The notes under the pieces were generated by a model, which saw only the letters and a list, made by a program, of their open reading frames with translations, was not told the DNA's origin and did no database searches. Shown here one piece after another: positions 54,950 through 63,289 of a DNA stretch of 64,000 bases; the stretch's first letter is position 1, and every line of letters starts with the position of its first letter. Position numbers and translations under genes: made by a program. The stretch comes from Trichormus_B sp936914905 (GTDB lineage Bacteria > Cyanobacteriota > Cyanobacteriia > Cyanobacteriales > Nostocaceae), in the NCBI RefSeq assembly GCF_039871975.1, contig NZ_JBDPLL010000001.1; one strand, written 5' to 3'.

Positions 54950-55680
54950 TTCTGACCTTAATTTTGAAAACCTTTACTATTTCCGTAATAAACAGTTTTA
55001 AATTCCACTTGATTTGTACATAGGTTGTAGAGAGTATATGTTCCTTTACCTGGTGTACCTCCCACACTTCCTACACCAATGACTTGATGGGGAATAATGG
55101 TAACAGTCTGTGGAGAAATTTGTTGATCAAGAGTCGTGATTTTATTGAAAATAGAACCAGTATGTAGCTGATACTGAAAAGTTAAACCAGAACGACAACA
55201 AAATAGATTATTTGCTTACGTTCGTGAAAGTCTATCTAGCATTTGAATAGGAGGAGTTTCTGGGGTAACTCCTTCACTCATACCCACTGTTTAACCATGA
55301 GTTAACAAACAGTCTAATTCGAAAAAACCAAAATCTAAACTTCTCAACCATTGTACAGTTGCAGGAGAAATAGAGTCCCATAATCTTTTAACTGTATTAC
55401 CCCCATATTGAGCAATTAATTCTGGTGTGTCGCCAGTTGGACCCAAACCATGCAAAATTAAACATTGTTCTTCCCACCATCCCTTAGAAATCATAGATTT
55501 TAATTCGCCTATACGCGGTAATTCAACCCTTTTGATCAATCGTTCACATTCCTTTGTTGGTCCAACCAAATCACCCAGAAGATACAATTCTTGCACATGA
55601 TTTTTTTGATAATTAATATCAGGTATAACAGCTTCATAAGCTAATAAATTTTCTACACTTCCACTCAAAATAGCCCACAT
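54950..55680 (-). pseudogene. Calcineurin-like metallophosphoesterase, copy A, decayed
   Basis: From 55680: MWAILSGSVENLLAYEAVIP, QELYLLGDLVGPTKECERLI (metal-binding GDxVGxxxxxxxxI), ISKGWWEEQCLILHGLGPTG, then FFELDCLLTHG. An in-frame TAA at about 55292 is followed in the same frame by TVGMSEGVTPETPPIQMLDR, a second stop after LSRT, and IIPHQVIGVGSVGGTPGKGT with YTLYNLCTNQVEFKTVYYGN. The last part matches the 'NxGSVGxxxxGxxxYxxY' end of such phosphatases. It lies behind another decayed metallophosphoesterase on the same strand; the two look like tandem paralogues from one operon. Substrate unknown. Confidence 0.82.
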
Positions 55681-55820
55681 AGTCAGTTTTACATTTTAGA
55701 TTTTAGATTTGATTAGTTATAGAAGTTGTCAGTTGGATGAAAACATACAGTGCTCATAAAACATGAGAAAGCTGTGCTATTAGATAGCAAAAGATTTTTA
55801 ACTCCGTCACCTACGATAAA

Positions 55821-56627
55821 TTATCTAGTATATACATAAGTAGGATCATCTGCTCGTTCTGCAAATTCCAACCCTTGAGATAAACTCCAAGCGAAGATTT
55901 TTGGTAATCCTTTTTCCATAAGTGCTGCACAACTTTTTCTATAGTCATATTCGACTTCTCTTAATACCACATTTTGAGGATCAACATCATAAATTACATA
56001 ATAAATTACATAAGTTCCATTTGGTCTACCATGTCGTGCTTCTCCTACCGAACCTAGGTTGATAATTCGTTGTAAAGGGGCTGTAAAATAGATGTCCTGG
56101 GTGACTTTTTCATGATTAACTCACACCTGTAATTTACCCTCATCAAGGATGCGACTATAAGGAACATGAGTATGTCCACATAATAGCCTTGTTGCCCTAG
56201 AAAGGGCAACAAGGCTATTAATTTTCGGTAATAAATATTCATGGTTACTATGGGGAGTACCATGAACAAAGGCTAAATTTTCTAATTGTAAACTATAGGG
56301 TAGTTGAGCTAGAAGTTCACGATTTTCCGAATGAATTTCTTGGTTTGTCCATTGCTGGGCTTGGATTCCTCTTTTTTCTGCTAAAAGTGAAGGATAACTA
56401 CAATCGCAAGTATTTAAACCTTCCACAATATCTTCATCCCAGCAACCTAAGCAGGTGGGAACATCTAAAGAACGAATTTGACTAACTACAGCGTTAGGGT
56501 AGGATCCATATCCAACTCAATTACCTAAACAAAATATTTTTTCGGCTTTTTGCTGGTCCATGTCTAATAATACTGCATCTAAGGTTTCATAATTACTATG
56601 AATACATGATATGACTGCTATTTTCAT
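55821..56627 (-). pseudogene. Calcineurin-like metallophosphoesterase, copy B, decayed
   Basis: Starts MKIAVISCIHSNYETLDAVL (usual DIHGN, here CIHSN). A TGA replaces the Trp/Leu after IFCLGN (near 56517), followed by VGYGSYPNAVVSQIRSLDVP, CLGCWDEDIVEGL, AFVHGTPHSNHEYLLPKI (HGTP) and LLCGHTHVPYSRIL (GHTH). A second TGA lies after GKLQV (near 56118), and the end is RIINLGSVGEARHGRPNGTY. A perfect 18-bp hairpin lies in the coding sequence at 56181-56220. Two stops make it non-functional. It follows the COG0523-like tail and precedes copy A, so an operon is likely. Confidence 0.85.
56181..56220. repeat. Perfect 18-bp palindrome in metallophosphoesterase B
   Basis: TAATAGCCTTGTTGCCCT (56181-56198) and its exact complement (56203-56220) with a 4-nt loop. 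It lies inside decayed coding sequence just before the GHTH motif. No U-run follows in coding sense, so it is not a normal terminator. Confidence 0.95.
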
Positions 56628-56639
56628 ACTTCTTGTCCT

Positions 56640-56836
56640 TGTAATCAAATTTGTTTGACTTGTTGTTGATATTGAAAAATCAGTGATTCAGATAAACAGC
56701 AAAGTGATAATGTTTCTTTTAAAGCTTTTTCATCTAAATTGCTTCCCATAATTTCCACTCCACTAAAACGCTGTGGTCTACCTTATAAATAATGGGGTAA
56801 GTCCAGTTATAAAAACTCAGTTGACGGTACTCCATC
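56640..56836 (-). pseudogene. C-terminal tail of a COG0523/CobW-like GTPase (probable)
   Basis: Reads LDLPHYL, stop, GRPQRFSGVEIMGSNLDEKA, LKETLSLCCLSESLIFQYQQ, QVKQI. The end of COG0523 metallochaperones typically has a beta strand followed by 'GxxLDxxxLxxxLxxCL', which this fits. An internal stop (TAA/TAG near 56785) and the 100-N gap cut it off from its N-terminus. The family call is moderate and rests partly on its neighbours: a thrS paralogue and metallophosphoesterases. Confidence 0.45.
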
Positions 56837-56936
56837 NNNNNNNNNNNNNNNNNNNNNNNNNNNNNNNNNNNNNNNNNNNNNNNNNNNNNNNNNNNNNNNN
56901 NNNNNNNNNNNNNNNNNNNNNNNNNNNNNNNNNNNN
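56837..56936. other. Assembly gap (100 N)
   Basis: 100 N between the COG0523-like tail and the thrS remnant. The missing DNA could hold the rest of both genes. Confidence 0.98.
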
Positions 56937-57440
56937 ACTGTTACACTGTTCATATTTAAAACTTGTGTAGTGAAAATATTCAATAATGAAGTAACTGGTG
57001 ATAATTTCTAATTCGGGAATGCGTTCTAAGATTTCTAATTTGTAGGGTTCATTTAATTCGGCTATTTCGGCGTGAATTTCTGCTCGTTCAACTTTTCCGC
57101 AGATAATATAATAGGTAAATTGGCTTTGATTATCTGTTGCATCTCAATTTCGATTTTTGCTAAGTTATCGGTGGTGATGCTGATGGGACAATTAAAATCT
57201 TAGTGAAACCCAATTTCTGTGACTGGTCTAATTGCTACCTTAGTACCTGGAAATAGCCTTTGTACTGCCATTACCATGATATGGGCGCTGGTGTAACCAA
57301 TTCCTATAAGTTTGTCGCTATTTTGCCGGTTTCAGCTATCTGTCGAAAAGATGTGCAAAGATTTTAAAAATCGAGTTAAAGAAGGTTGAGTTTCAAAGCC
57401 GTTAATTAACTCAATTTGGTTGGGGTACAAAAAGCATTTT
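56937..57440 (-). pseudogene. Threonyl-tRNA synthetase paralogue, N-terminal region, decayed
   Basis: Minus-strand reading gives GIGYTSAHIMVMAVQRLFPG, TKVAIRPVTEIGFH, a stop/frameshift (expected GFYYDF), DFNCPISITTDNLAKIEIEM, QQIIKANLPII, a broken stretch (expected R-A-E-I-x-x-E-I), and the fragments LNEPYKLEILERIPELEIIT and RYFI in shifted frames. This is the ThrRS editing-domain start (H-x-x-AH-VMAxAVxxLFP-xTKxxIGP), with the His-x-x-x-His pattern degraded to YTSAH. It is truncated by the N gap. Some cyanobacteria carry a second, zinc-limitation-induced thrS (thrS2) beside COG0523 genes, which fits the neighbours here. Confidence 0.75.
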
Positions 57441-57823
57441 GCTCACAAAATGGAATTGTGGACGGCAGTTGTTACAAGGGAGAAAATTCCCACAAGGCTC
57501 TGCGTATATCCCCGGTTTAAAAATATTAAATCCTAAATATTTTTAGGGTTTTTAGGTTTTATTCCGGGGTTTGCAGCCTATTTTCTGATAATTTTTGGGC
57601 GCAATTTCATTTTTTACTTGGGAAGTATTCAGCTAATGCCTAACGCCATGCTACGCCAACAGCAGTCAGCTTTTTCAGGCTAACGCCAAAAATACCTAAG
57701 TAGGTGAGCGAAAAAATTTATAACTATGTCATGGCGAATGCACCAAAGGGGAATCAAGCAATCCCAAGGGTTTCAAGTAATTTACATTTTATTACATACC
57801 TGTGTTTATTTGTGTCTACCTAC
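57441..57823. other. Intergenic stretch between the thrS remnant and shc
   Basis: No gene. There is a GC-ended imperfect palindrome at about 57510-57578 (CCCCGG ... CCGGGG, with AAAATATT ... AATATTTT inside) and a dispersed-repeat copy at 57626-57697. Confidence 0.45.
57626..57697. repeat. Dispersed ~75-bp repeat, copy 2
   Basis: Matches 31463-31545 (ATTCAGCTAATGCCTAACG ... GGCTAACGCCAAAAATACCT), in the same orientation. Both copies are intergenic. Confidence 0.75.
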
Positions 57824-58661
57824 TTATTTGATAATTAAGCAATTTCTTAAGCATTCTGACTCCTGACTTCTGACTTTAATTGCTTGATACTGCCCCAAGG
57901 CAATTAAAAGAAGGTATTGTTGATAGAGATGATACTTGAGATAGAAATGACAAGGAAAATCAGTTCCTGTAAAGTAAGATTCATCCCAAGTACCATCTGA
58001 TCTTTGGGTTTCTAATAGGTAATTAATCCCCTTTTCAATGCTATCAATAGGTATTTTACCGAGTGCTTCACCTCCTGCTATGAGTCCGATTAATGCGCAA
58101 GCCGTTTGGGATGGGGTACTGTCTCCTTTGCCTTTGAGACTGCGATCGTTGTGACTAAAAAAGTTTCTCCCCAAGCACCATCAGGGTTTTGAACTTTGAT
58201 TAACCAGGTGCTACCTTGTTCTATGTTGGTGCGATATTTTTGTGGATTGATTAAAGCTAAAGCTGATAAAACGCCGCTAGTTCCATAGATGTAATTTACG
58301 GCGCAACCTCCAAACCAACAACCTTCTGTTTCTTGTTCATTAAGAAGAGAATCAAGGAATTTTTCTAAGTTATCTGGTTGAATTGATAAGTTACAAGCCC
58401 CCAACATTTCTAATACTCTAGCGGTTACATCCATGGCGTTTAAATGACCATAGGGTAAAGAATTGAGCCAATCTTGATTATTATCAACATCAAAAGCTGC
58501 CCACACTCCTGCTTGAGATTGCACTGATGCAATCCAGTTGAGGGCGCGATTTATTGGTTGTTTTTTTAGTGCTTCATTGGGTAATTTTACTTGATGTAAA
58601 GCCATGACAACTATGGCAGAATCATCAACGTCGGGATAAAAGCAGTTGTCAAATTCAAACG
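57824..58661 (-). pseudogene. shc: Squalene-hopene cyclase, C-terminal half (split gene)
   Basis: From the IS edge: GAWAFEFDNCFYPDVDDSAI (catalytic D-V-D-D), VVMALHQVKLPNEALKKQPI, NRALNWIASVQSQAGVWAAF, LPYGHLNAMDVTARVLEML, EGCWFGGCAVNYIYGTSGVL, NPDGAWGE, a frameshift near 58130, STPSQTACALIGLIAGGEAL and RSDGTWDESYFTGTDFPCHF with YLKYHLYQQYLLLIALGQ. QW repeats are recognisable, but one has lost residues (GCWFGGCAV for GSWFGRWGV). The last residues (KVRSQESECLRN) come from an STRR-like tract. With the N-terminal half, about 646 codons are recovered, the normal length of the enzyme. Confidence 0.93.
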
Positions 58662-58670
58662 CCCAAGCAC

Positions 58671-60125
58671 CCAGGGGAAACGCACCTTATTTCCTAATAA
58701 AAACTAATAAGGATTTTGAAATCATCTATATAAGATATAAGTGCAAAAATTGACAAAAAGATACACAGAACAAATGGATGATTTTGCAAAGGCGTAAATT
58801 AACTAATTATTTAGCCATAAATAAGTAACCATTTTAACTAAATTATTGACAGGCTAGTTTACGCAAAAGCTAAAACTCTTTCTAAATAGTTATTATCCAT
58901 TGCTACCAAAAACTGTTGATTTTTCATCCACTGCTTCACTGGTTTCTCTTGACCCAAAAGATTGACTGTTATCTGTCGCATCACTGCAAAATTTTGTCGA
59001 GCATTATCTTTCCTAATCCGGCAATCATCTTCTTTTAACGCTACATCTAATACCCAATGCAATGAATTTTATGTTCCTCAATAACTCCGGACAGAATTAG
59101 CAGATTGTTTGGCATTATCCTCAACATTACTAATAAAATAACGAGTCTCTACTCTTGTTTTACCATCCACTTGTCGGACAGATTCTAGCATTCTAACACT
59201 TTTTATATTTGACCAAACTGAATCAGGGTCAAGCTGAAACCTAATTGCAGATAACATCATATAATTGCGGATTTCATCAGGACCATGCTCTGTCTCTTCG
59301 GTTTTATATCTGCTATGTTGAAACTCTTGAAAACCTGTACTTATCCCTAACTTAAATAGCTATTCTACTGACTCATACAGATTACCTTGGTTCTTTTTTA
59401 AAGAAATTACATAATCTGCGTTTTGTTCTGTAATTAATTTCACAATTTCTTTTTGGCAACGGATTGCATCAATCGTCACCATACAATGATTAAGCTCTAA
59501 AACTTTGATTAATTCTAGGATGGCTGTAATCTGATTCGATTTAGAGTCTACTTTCACCTGTCATAACAATAATTTATTTGTAGTTACCCATGCACTCACT
59601 ATTTGAATTGCACTTTGCTCAATACTTTAATCATGAGAGCCACATAAGGTTTTTCTATCAATTGCCACAACTTCACCCTCTGTCCTGATCTGTACTATTT
59701 TCATCCAGTTGAAGAAACATGACTGAAATTGCTGCGTATTTAATTGTGCAAATACTCACGCAAATGTCTCCTATGACGGTATCCCGTTTGGTAGCTCTAA
59801 AAACGTTTTTAACCACTCATATCTTGTGCATCCATACAATTCAATTGCTACCCAACTATCTGCGGAGCAGATTACTGCATAGATGGCTATTGTCAAAATA
59901 TCTATCAATTTATATTACTTTATACGATCTATTTGTGGGTCTGACATCGCAGCAAAATGGTCAGCAATTGTGATTTGGGCTTGAGCTTCAGGCCTTCCTT
60001 GGGCAATATTGCTACTTTTACAATGACTTTACCATCAAAGCCTCATTGCTCAACCTCATACAATCAGCGATCGCTACCTTCATCTCTCTTAGTAGTTATG
60101 TACTATATTTATATGCTTTTGCCCT
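58671..60125 (-). mobile_element. ISAs1-family insertion sequence inside shc
   Basis: Transposase fragments on the minus strand, in order: AIYAVICSADSWVAIELYGC, YEWLKTFLELPNGIPS, FAQLNTQQFQSCFFNWMKIV, EGEVVAIDRKTL, KSNQITAILELIKVLELNHC, MVTIDAIRCQKEIVKLITEQ, ADYVISLKKNQGNLYE, then HWVLDVALKEDDCRIRKDNA and FAVMRQITVNLLGQEKPVKQ. This is the full ISAs1 order with many stops. The flanks share CCCAAGC(A/G)C (58662-58670 and 60127-60135), a target duplication of ~9 bp with one change. End repeats are AGGGGAAACGCA and AGGGCAAAAGCA. About 1.45 kb, near complete in length but dead. Confidence 0.9.
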
Positions 60126-60126
60126 A

Positions 60127-61228
60127 CCCAAGCGCCGGGTTTTACCTGGTAATTTTTTACAGACCAATCCCCATAATCGAGAATTTGTTTGTCTATTAAC
60201 CATTCTCCAGATTTGACTATTCTGAGATGATCTGGTGCTAAACCTGAATTAATTAAGGAGCGAATTGCCCAAGTTGTATCCCACATGGGAGAAACACAAG
60301 GTTGGACACAGTAACTATTTTCTGTTTCAATCGTAACATTATCAACTGCTTTTAAAGCACGATATATAATTGGGTCGTTAGCATCCTAGTCTAAATACTT
60401 TAAGGATCATAGAGAATTTAACATGGCGGGAATAATTCTCCCCCAGTTACCGGTGGCCTCTTGCAGTTCTAAAATCCACTTTTCTGCGCCTTTAATTCCT
60501 TCGTTTCTAAACGGTATGAAGTTTAACATTTCTGGTATTTTAAACCCATTATCCAAGATGTTGAATATATCTGAGCAATCACCATTTTTGGTAATTTCCA
60601 TTTGACGTTATTCACACCTTCTAGATATAGTTCATCTAAATTTATGGGTTGTTCAATTTCAAAGACTGGTTTACGATCAAAGATGATTAATAATGGAACT
60701 GTGCTAGAACGCCCCCAGCTAGAAAGTTCATAAATATTGAAGGGGAAATTATTGGGTAGTAGCATTACCCAAGGTGGTAATGATGGTAGACAGCGCTAAT
60801 TGTAGCAACCAATTAAGTCCAGATGTAATTTGGTGAAAATGCGTGTTTTGTTAATTCCACCTTTTTCAAGTATCAAAGTTTTAGCGCGAATTAGAGCGGG
60901 ATCTGTGGTGGGTACACCTAATAACCGCAAGGCCATGTAGGCTTCTACGGTTATTAGGTGTACCCACCATCTCCGTAGACTAGTTCCCAGCCTCAATGTT
61001 CTCTTTGTTGCGATCGCAGAGCAGATAGGTTTCAACTTTATGCAAAGGTCGAGTTTTATCTGTTCCCCAAATTTTATGTAGCAGTACAGCTTCGGACGCG
61101 ATGGTGATATTAGATTCTAATTCTGCCCACTAGTAACCATCTGGTTTTTGAATTGACAACAGATGTTGTTGACTAGCTGCAATCGCTTCTGTAATTTGCT
61201 TGACTTTGCCCCTATCTTATGTTCGCAT
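60127..61228 (-). pseudogene. shc: Squalene-hopene cyclase, N-terminal half (split gene)
   Basis: From about 61228: ITEAIAASQQHLLSIQKPDG, YW, stop, AELESNITIASEAVLLHKIW, GTDKTRPLHKVETYLL, then EAYMALRLLGVPTTDPALIR, AKTLILEKGGINKTRIFTKL, WVMLLPNNFPFNIYELSSWG, RSSTVPLLIIFDRKPVFEI, GIKGAEKWILELQEATGNWG and MWDTTWAIRSLINSGLAPDH, ending at VKPGAW where the IS starts. In-frame stops (after RT, after YW, and within the GN-STEM region) and frameshifts (near 60600, 60400) are spread along it. A perfect 22-bp palindrome at 60906-60969 has overwritten part of the coding sequence. Hopanoid synthesis cannot proceed from this gene. Confidence 0.92.
60906..60969. repeat. Perfect 22-bp palindrome inside shc
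   Basis: Left arm 60906-60927 and right arm 60948-60969 are exact reverse complements around a 20-nt loop. One arm encodes the genuine RLLGVPTT, and the other encodes WWVHLIT, which does not belong to the cyclase at that place. Confidence 0.95.
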
Positions 61229-61346
61229 AAATTATTTACCTCAGTACCAAATAATAATTAAGAACATAACCGTGGGTAGAGAACATTCTTCCCCAAAATT
61301 AACAGACAATGTATTTTGTCTGAGTTAGTGAGAATTTGCAAGCGTC

Positions 61347-62450
61347 ATGGTAGAAATTTTGTTGGGGTTTATGGTTTTATCTTTAGCAATATAGTTATTT
61401 TTACTCTTGTTTTGAGGGCAGTTTTGGCGGGTAGATCAGCAGTTAAAAACCAATAAAGATGTTGTATAAAAACCCTCTACAAAACAATCACTACCTACTA
61501 TTTGTGTGGTAGTTCTAGCGTGGAATGAAGTTGATGTCATCCCCATTACTTTACGATCGCTTCTTCTCTAAGACTATCCTGGTAATTTCCAAGTCTTTTT
61601 GGTGGATGATCAAATAGTTGGACTGGTAAACTTTGGGCAATGGAACAAGGTGTACAAAAAGCCAGTTAATTACAACCTGATTATTTTTTACTTACCGATG
61701 CAGATATAGAATATGATATTAGTAATCTGCGCCGATTAATTGCCAAGGCCGAAGAAGAGAATTTAGATTTAGTATCTATCATCGTCCGACTGCGTGGTCA
61801 AAGTTTTCAGGAACAATTATTGATACCTACTTTTGTCTTTTTCTTCCAAAAACTCTACCCTTTTCGCCGGGTAAAGAACTCCAAAAAAGCCACTGCCGCA
61901 GCCGCTGGTGGTTGTATTTTAATTCGGCGCGAAACTCTCAACAATATTGGTGGACTGCAAGTTATTCAGCAAGCTTTAATTGATGATTGTTCTTTAGCAA
62001 AGGCCGTTAAATCTAATTAAGTAAAAATTTGGTTAGGATTAAGTGCGTTAACTTATAGTTTGCCTCCTTACAATTCCTTAGATTCTATCTGGAATATGGT
62101 AGCCCGTAGCGCCTACACACAACTAAATTATTCACCCTTGTTATTAGGAGGCAGCGTGTTAGGAATGACCTTAGTTTATATAATACCAGTCATGGGAATT
62201 ATCTTGGGTTTGGTATTAGGAAATTTGCTAATAACTGTCATAGGTTTATTAACCTGGCTATTTATTAATGACATTTGCATATTTTCCCATCATCCGTTCT
62301 TACAAATGCAGCCCTTGGCTAGCATTTTATTTACGCATAATTGCCTTTCCCTATACCTTGATGACTTTAGACTCTGCTAACCGTTATTGGCAAAGAAGGA
62401 GAGGAGCTTGGAAGGGTAGAGTTTATCAACATAGAGTTTATCAAAGTTAG
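61347..62450 (+). pseudogene. hpnB: Hopene-associated glycosyltransferase (HpnB-like, GT2), decayed
   Basis: Starts MVEILLGFMVLSLAI (membrane segment, stop), then PTICVVVLAWNEVDVIPITL (GT2 entry), FQVFLVDDQ (DD), YFLLTDADIEYDISNLRRLI (DAD), SIIVRLRGQSFQEQLLIPTF, AAAGGCILIRRETLNNIGGL, LIDDCSLAKAVKS, then membrane segments SPLLLGGSVLGMTLVYIIPV and MGIILGLVLGNLLITVIGLL. The end WQRRRGAWKGRVYQ is kept. At least five stops (after SLAI, LFLLLF, KDVV, QKAS, KSN) and a frameshift near 62280 are present. HpnB belongs to the hopanoid cluster in many bacteria. It is divergent from shc, 118 bp away. Confidence 0.88.
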
Positions 62451-62565
62451 GATTATTGAAGTTCAAAGTAGTTTTTATTATCAACTTCATAATACCAAAT
62501 ATTAAATCAAAAGTCAACATCTAATACCATTTTGGATTTTAGAGAATGTTTGTAACATCTAGTGT

Positions 62566-62650
62566 TGTATCGAGATCCCCCCAACCCCCCTGAAAAGAAT
62601 AACCTGATCAGAGTCCTCCTTCTTAAGGAGGATTTAGGAGGATCTAAACG
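62566..62650. repeat. Dispersed palindromic repeat of GATCCCCCC type
   Basis: GATCCCCCCAACCCCCCTGA, followed by CTCCTTCTTAAGGAGGATTT and a third partial unit. This is a common interspersed element in Nostocales. It contains perfect small stems (TCCTCCTT / AAGGAGGA). Confidence 0.7.
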
Positions 62651-62721
62651 ACTATGCGAGAAACATCTAAAGATGTGGTTTATTTACTTGATAATTGCTG
62701 TAAATAGGGGTATTTTAGCTA

Positions 62722-63129
62722 CTAAAGAATTATATAACTATGCCAAATTGAAGGAGGATTATTATCATTTTTTTCCGGTAGTAGCAAACGCCAACTTTTA
62801 CCTTCTCGTTGAATTTGCAGATAAATGTCAAAGGGTTTTTGTAGCTGAGAGATTTCTTGGTTTGGTAATTTAAAGATTAAATGATAAGTTCCTTCGACAT
62901 GATAAGCAGGTAAGTTGCCAATAGTCAAAAGCTGTTGTTGAGTGATTGATACTCCCTTAATATCAAATTTTTCAAAATCTAAATCCACTTTTTGCTGAAG
63001 TTCCTGTTGGGTTTGTTCCAGTTGTAGCACAATTCCTTTCTGAACTAAGTCATAAGTAGGTAGCAATGCTAAACTAGTACAAGCTGTCACTAATAACAGC
63101 AAAATTCCTGTCATAACAAACCGGATCAT
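62722..63129 (-). CDS. Small lipoprotein, hypothetical
   Basis: Protein of 135 residues with a signal peptide and lipobox (MTGILLLLVTACTS, Cys after VTA). The mature domain has VLQLEQTQQELQQKVDLDFE, FDIKGVSITQQQLLTIGNLP, YHVEGTYHLIFKLPNQEISQ and LQREGKSWRLLLPE-like strands. A beta-rich fold is likely, and the repeated Gln/Leu helix could be coiled. I know of no family function. Intact. ATG at 63129 is the only start that gives a proper signal. It probably faces the periplasm, anchored by its lipid. Confidence 0.75.
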   Translation of the reverse strand: MIRFVMTGILLLLVTACTSLALLPTYDLVQKGIVLQLEQTQQELQQKVDLDFEKFDIKGVSITQQQLLTIGNLPAYHVEGTYHLIFKLPNQEISQLQKPFDIYLQIQREGKSWRLLLPEKNDNNPPSIWHSYIIL

Positions 63130-63289
63130 GTTTTTTGTATATTCATCTTCAGAGCTAATTTTAAGAGTTTTCTATAAAAAGAATCAACTTGTCTCAAGGT
63201 TTTTTCACAAATGGGTTAGGATTTTCATGGCTAGAAGATCACAGATATATTCATTCGTGTAGTCTAGCAACAGAAAAATAAGGGTAAAA

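Noticed and set aside
62562..62873. ORF of 103 aa over the GATCCCCCC repeat
   Set aside because: It starts in a dispersed repeat and runs antisense to the lipoprotein gene.
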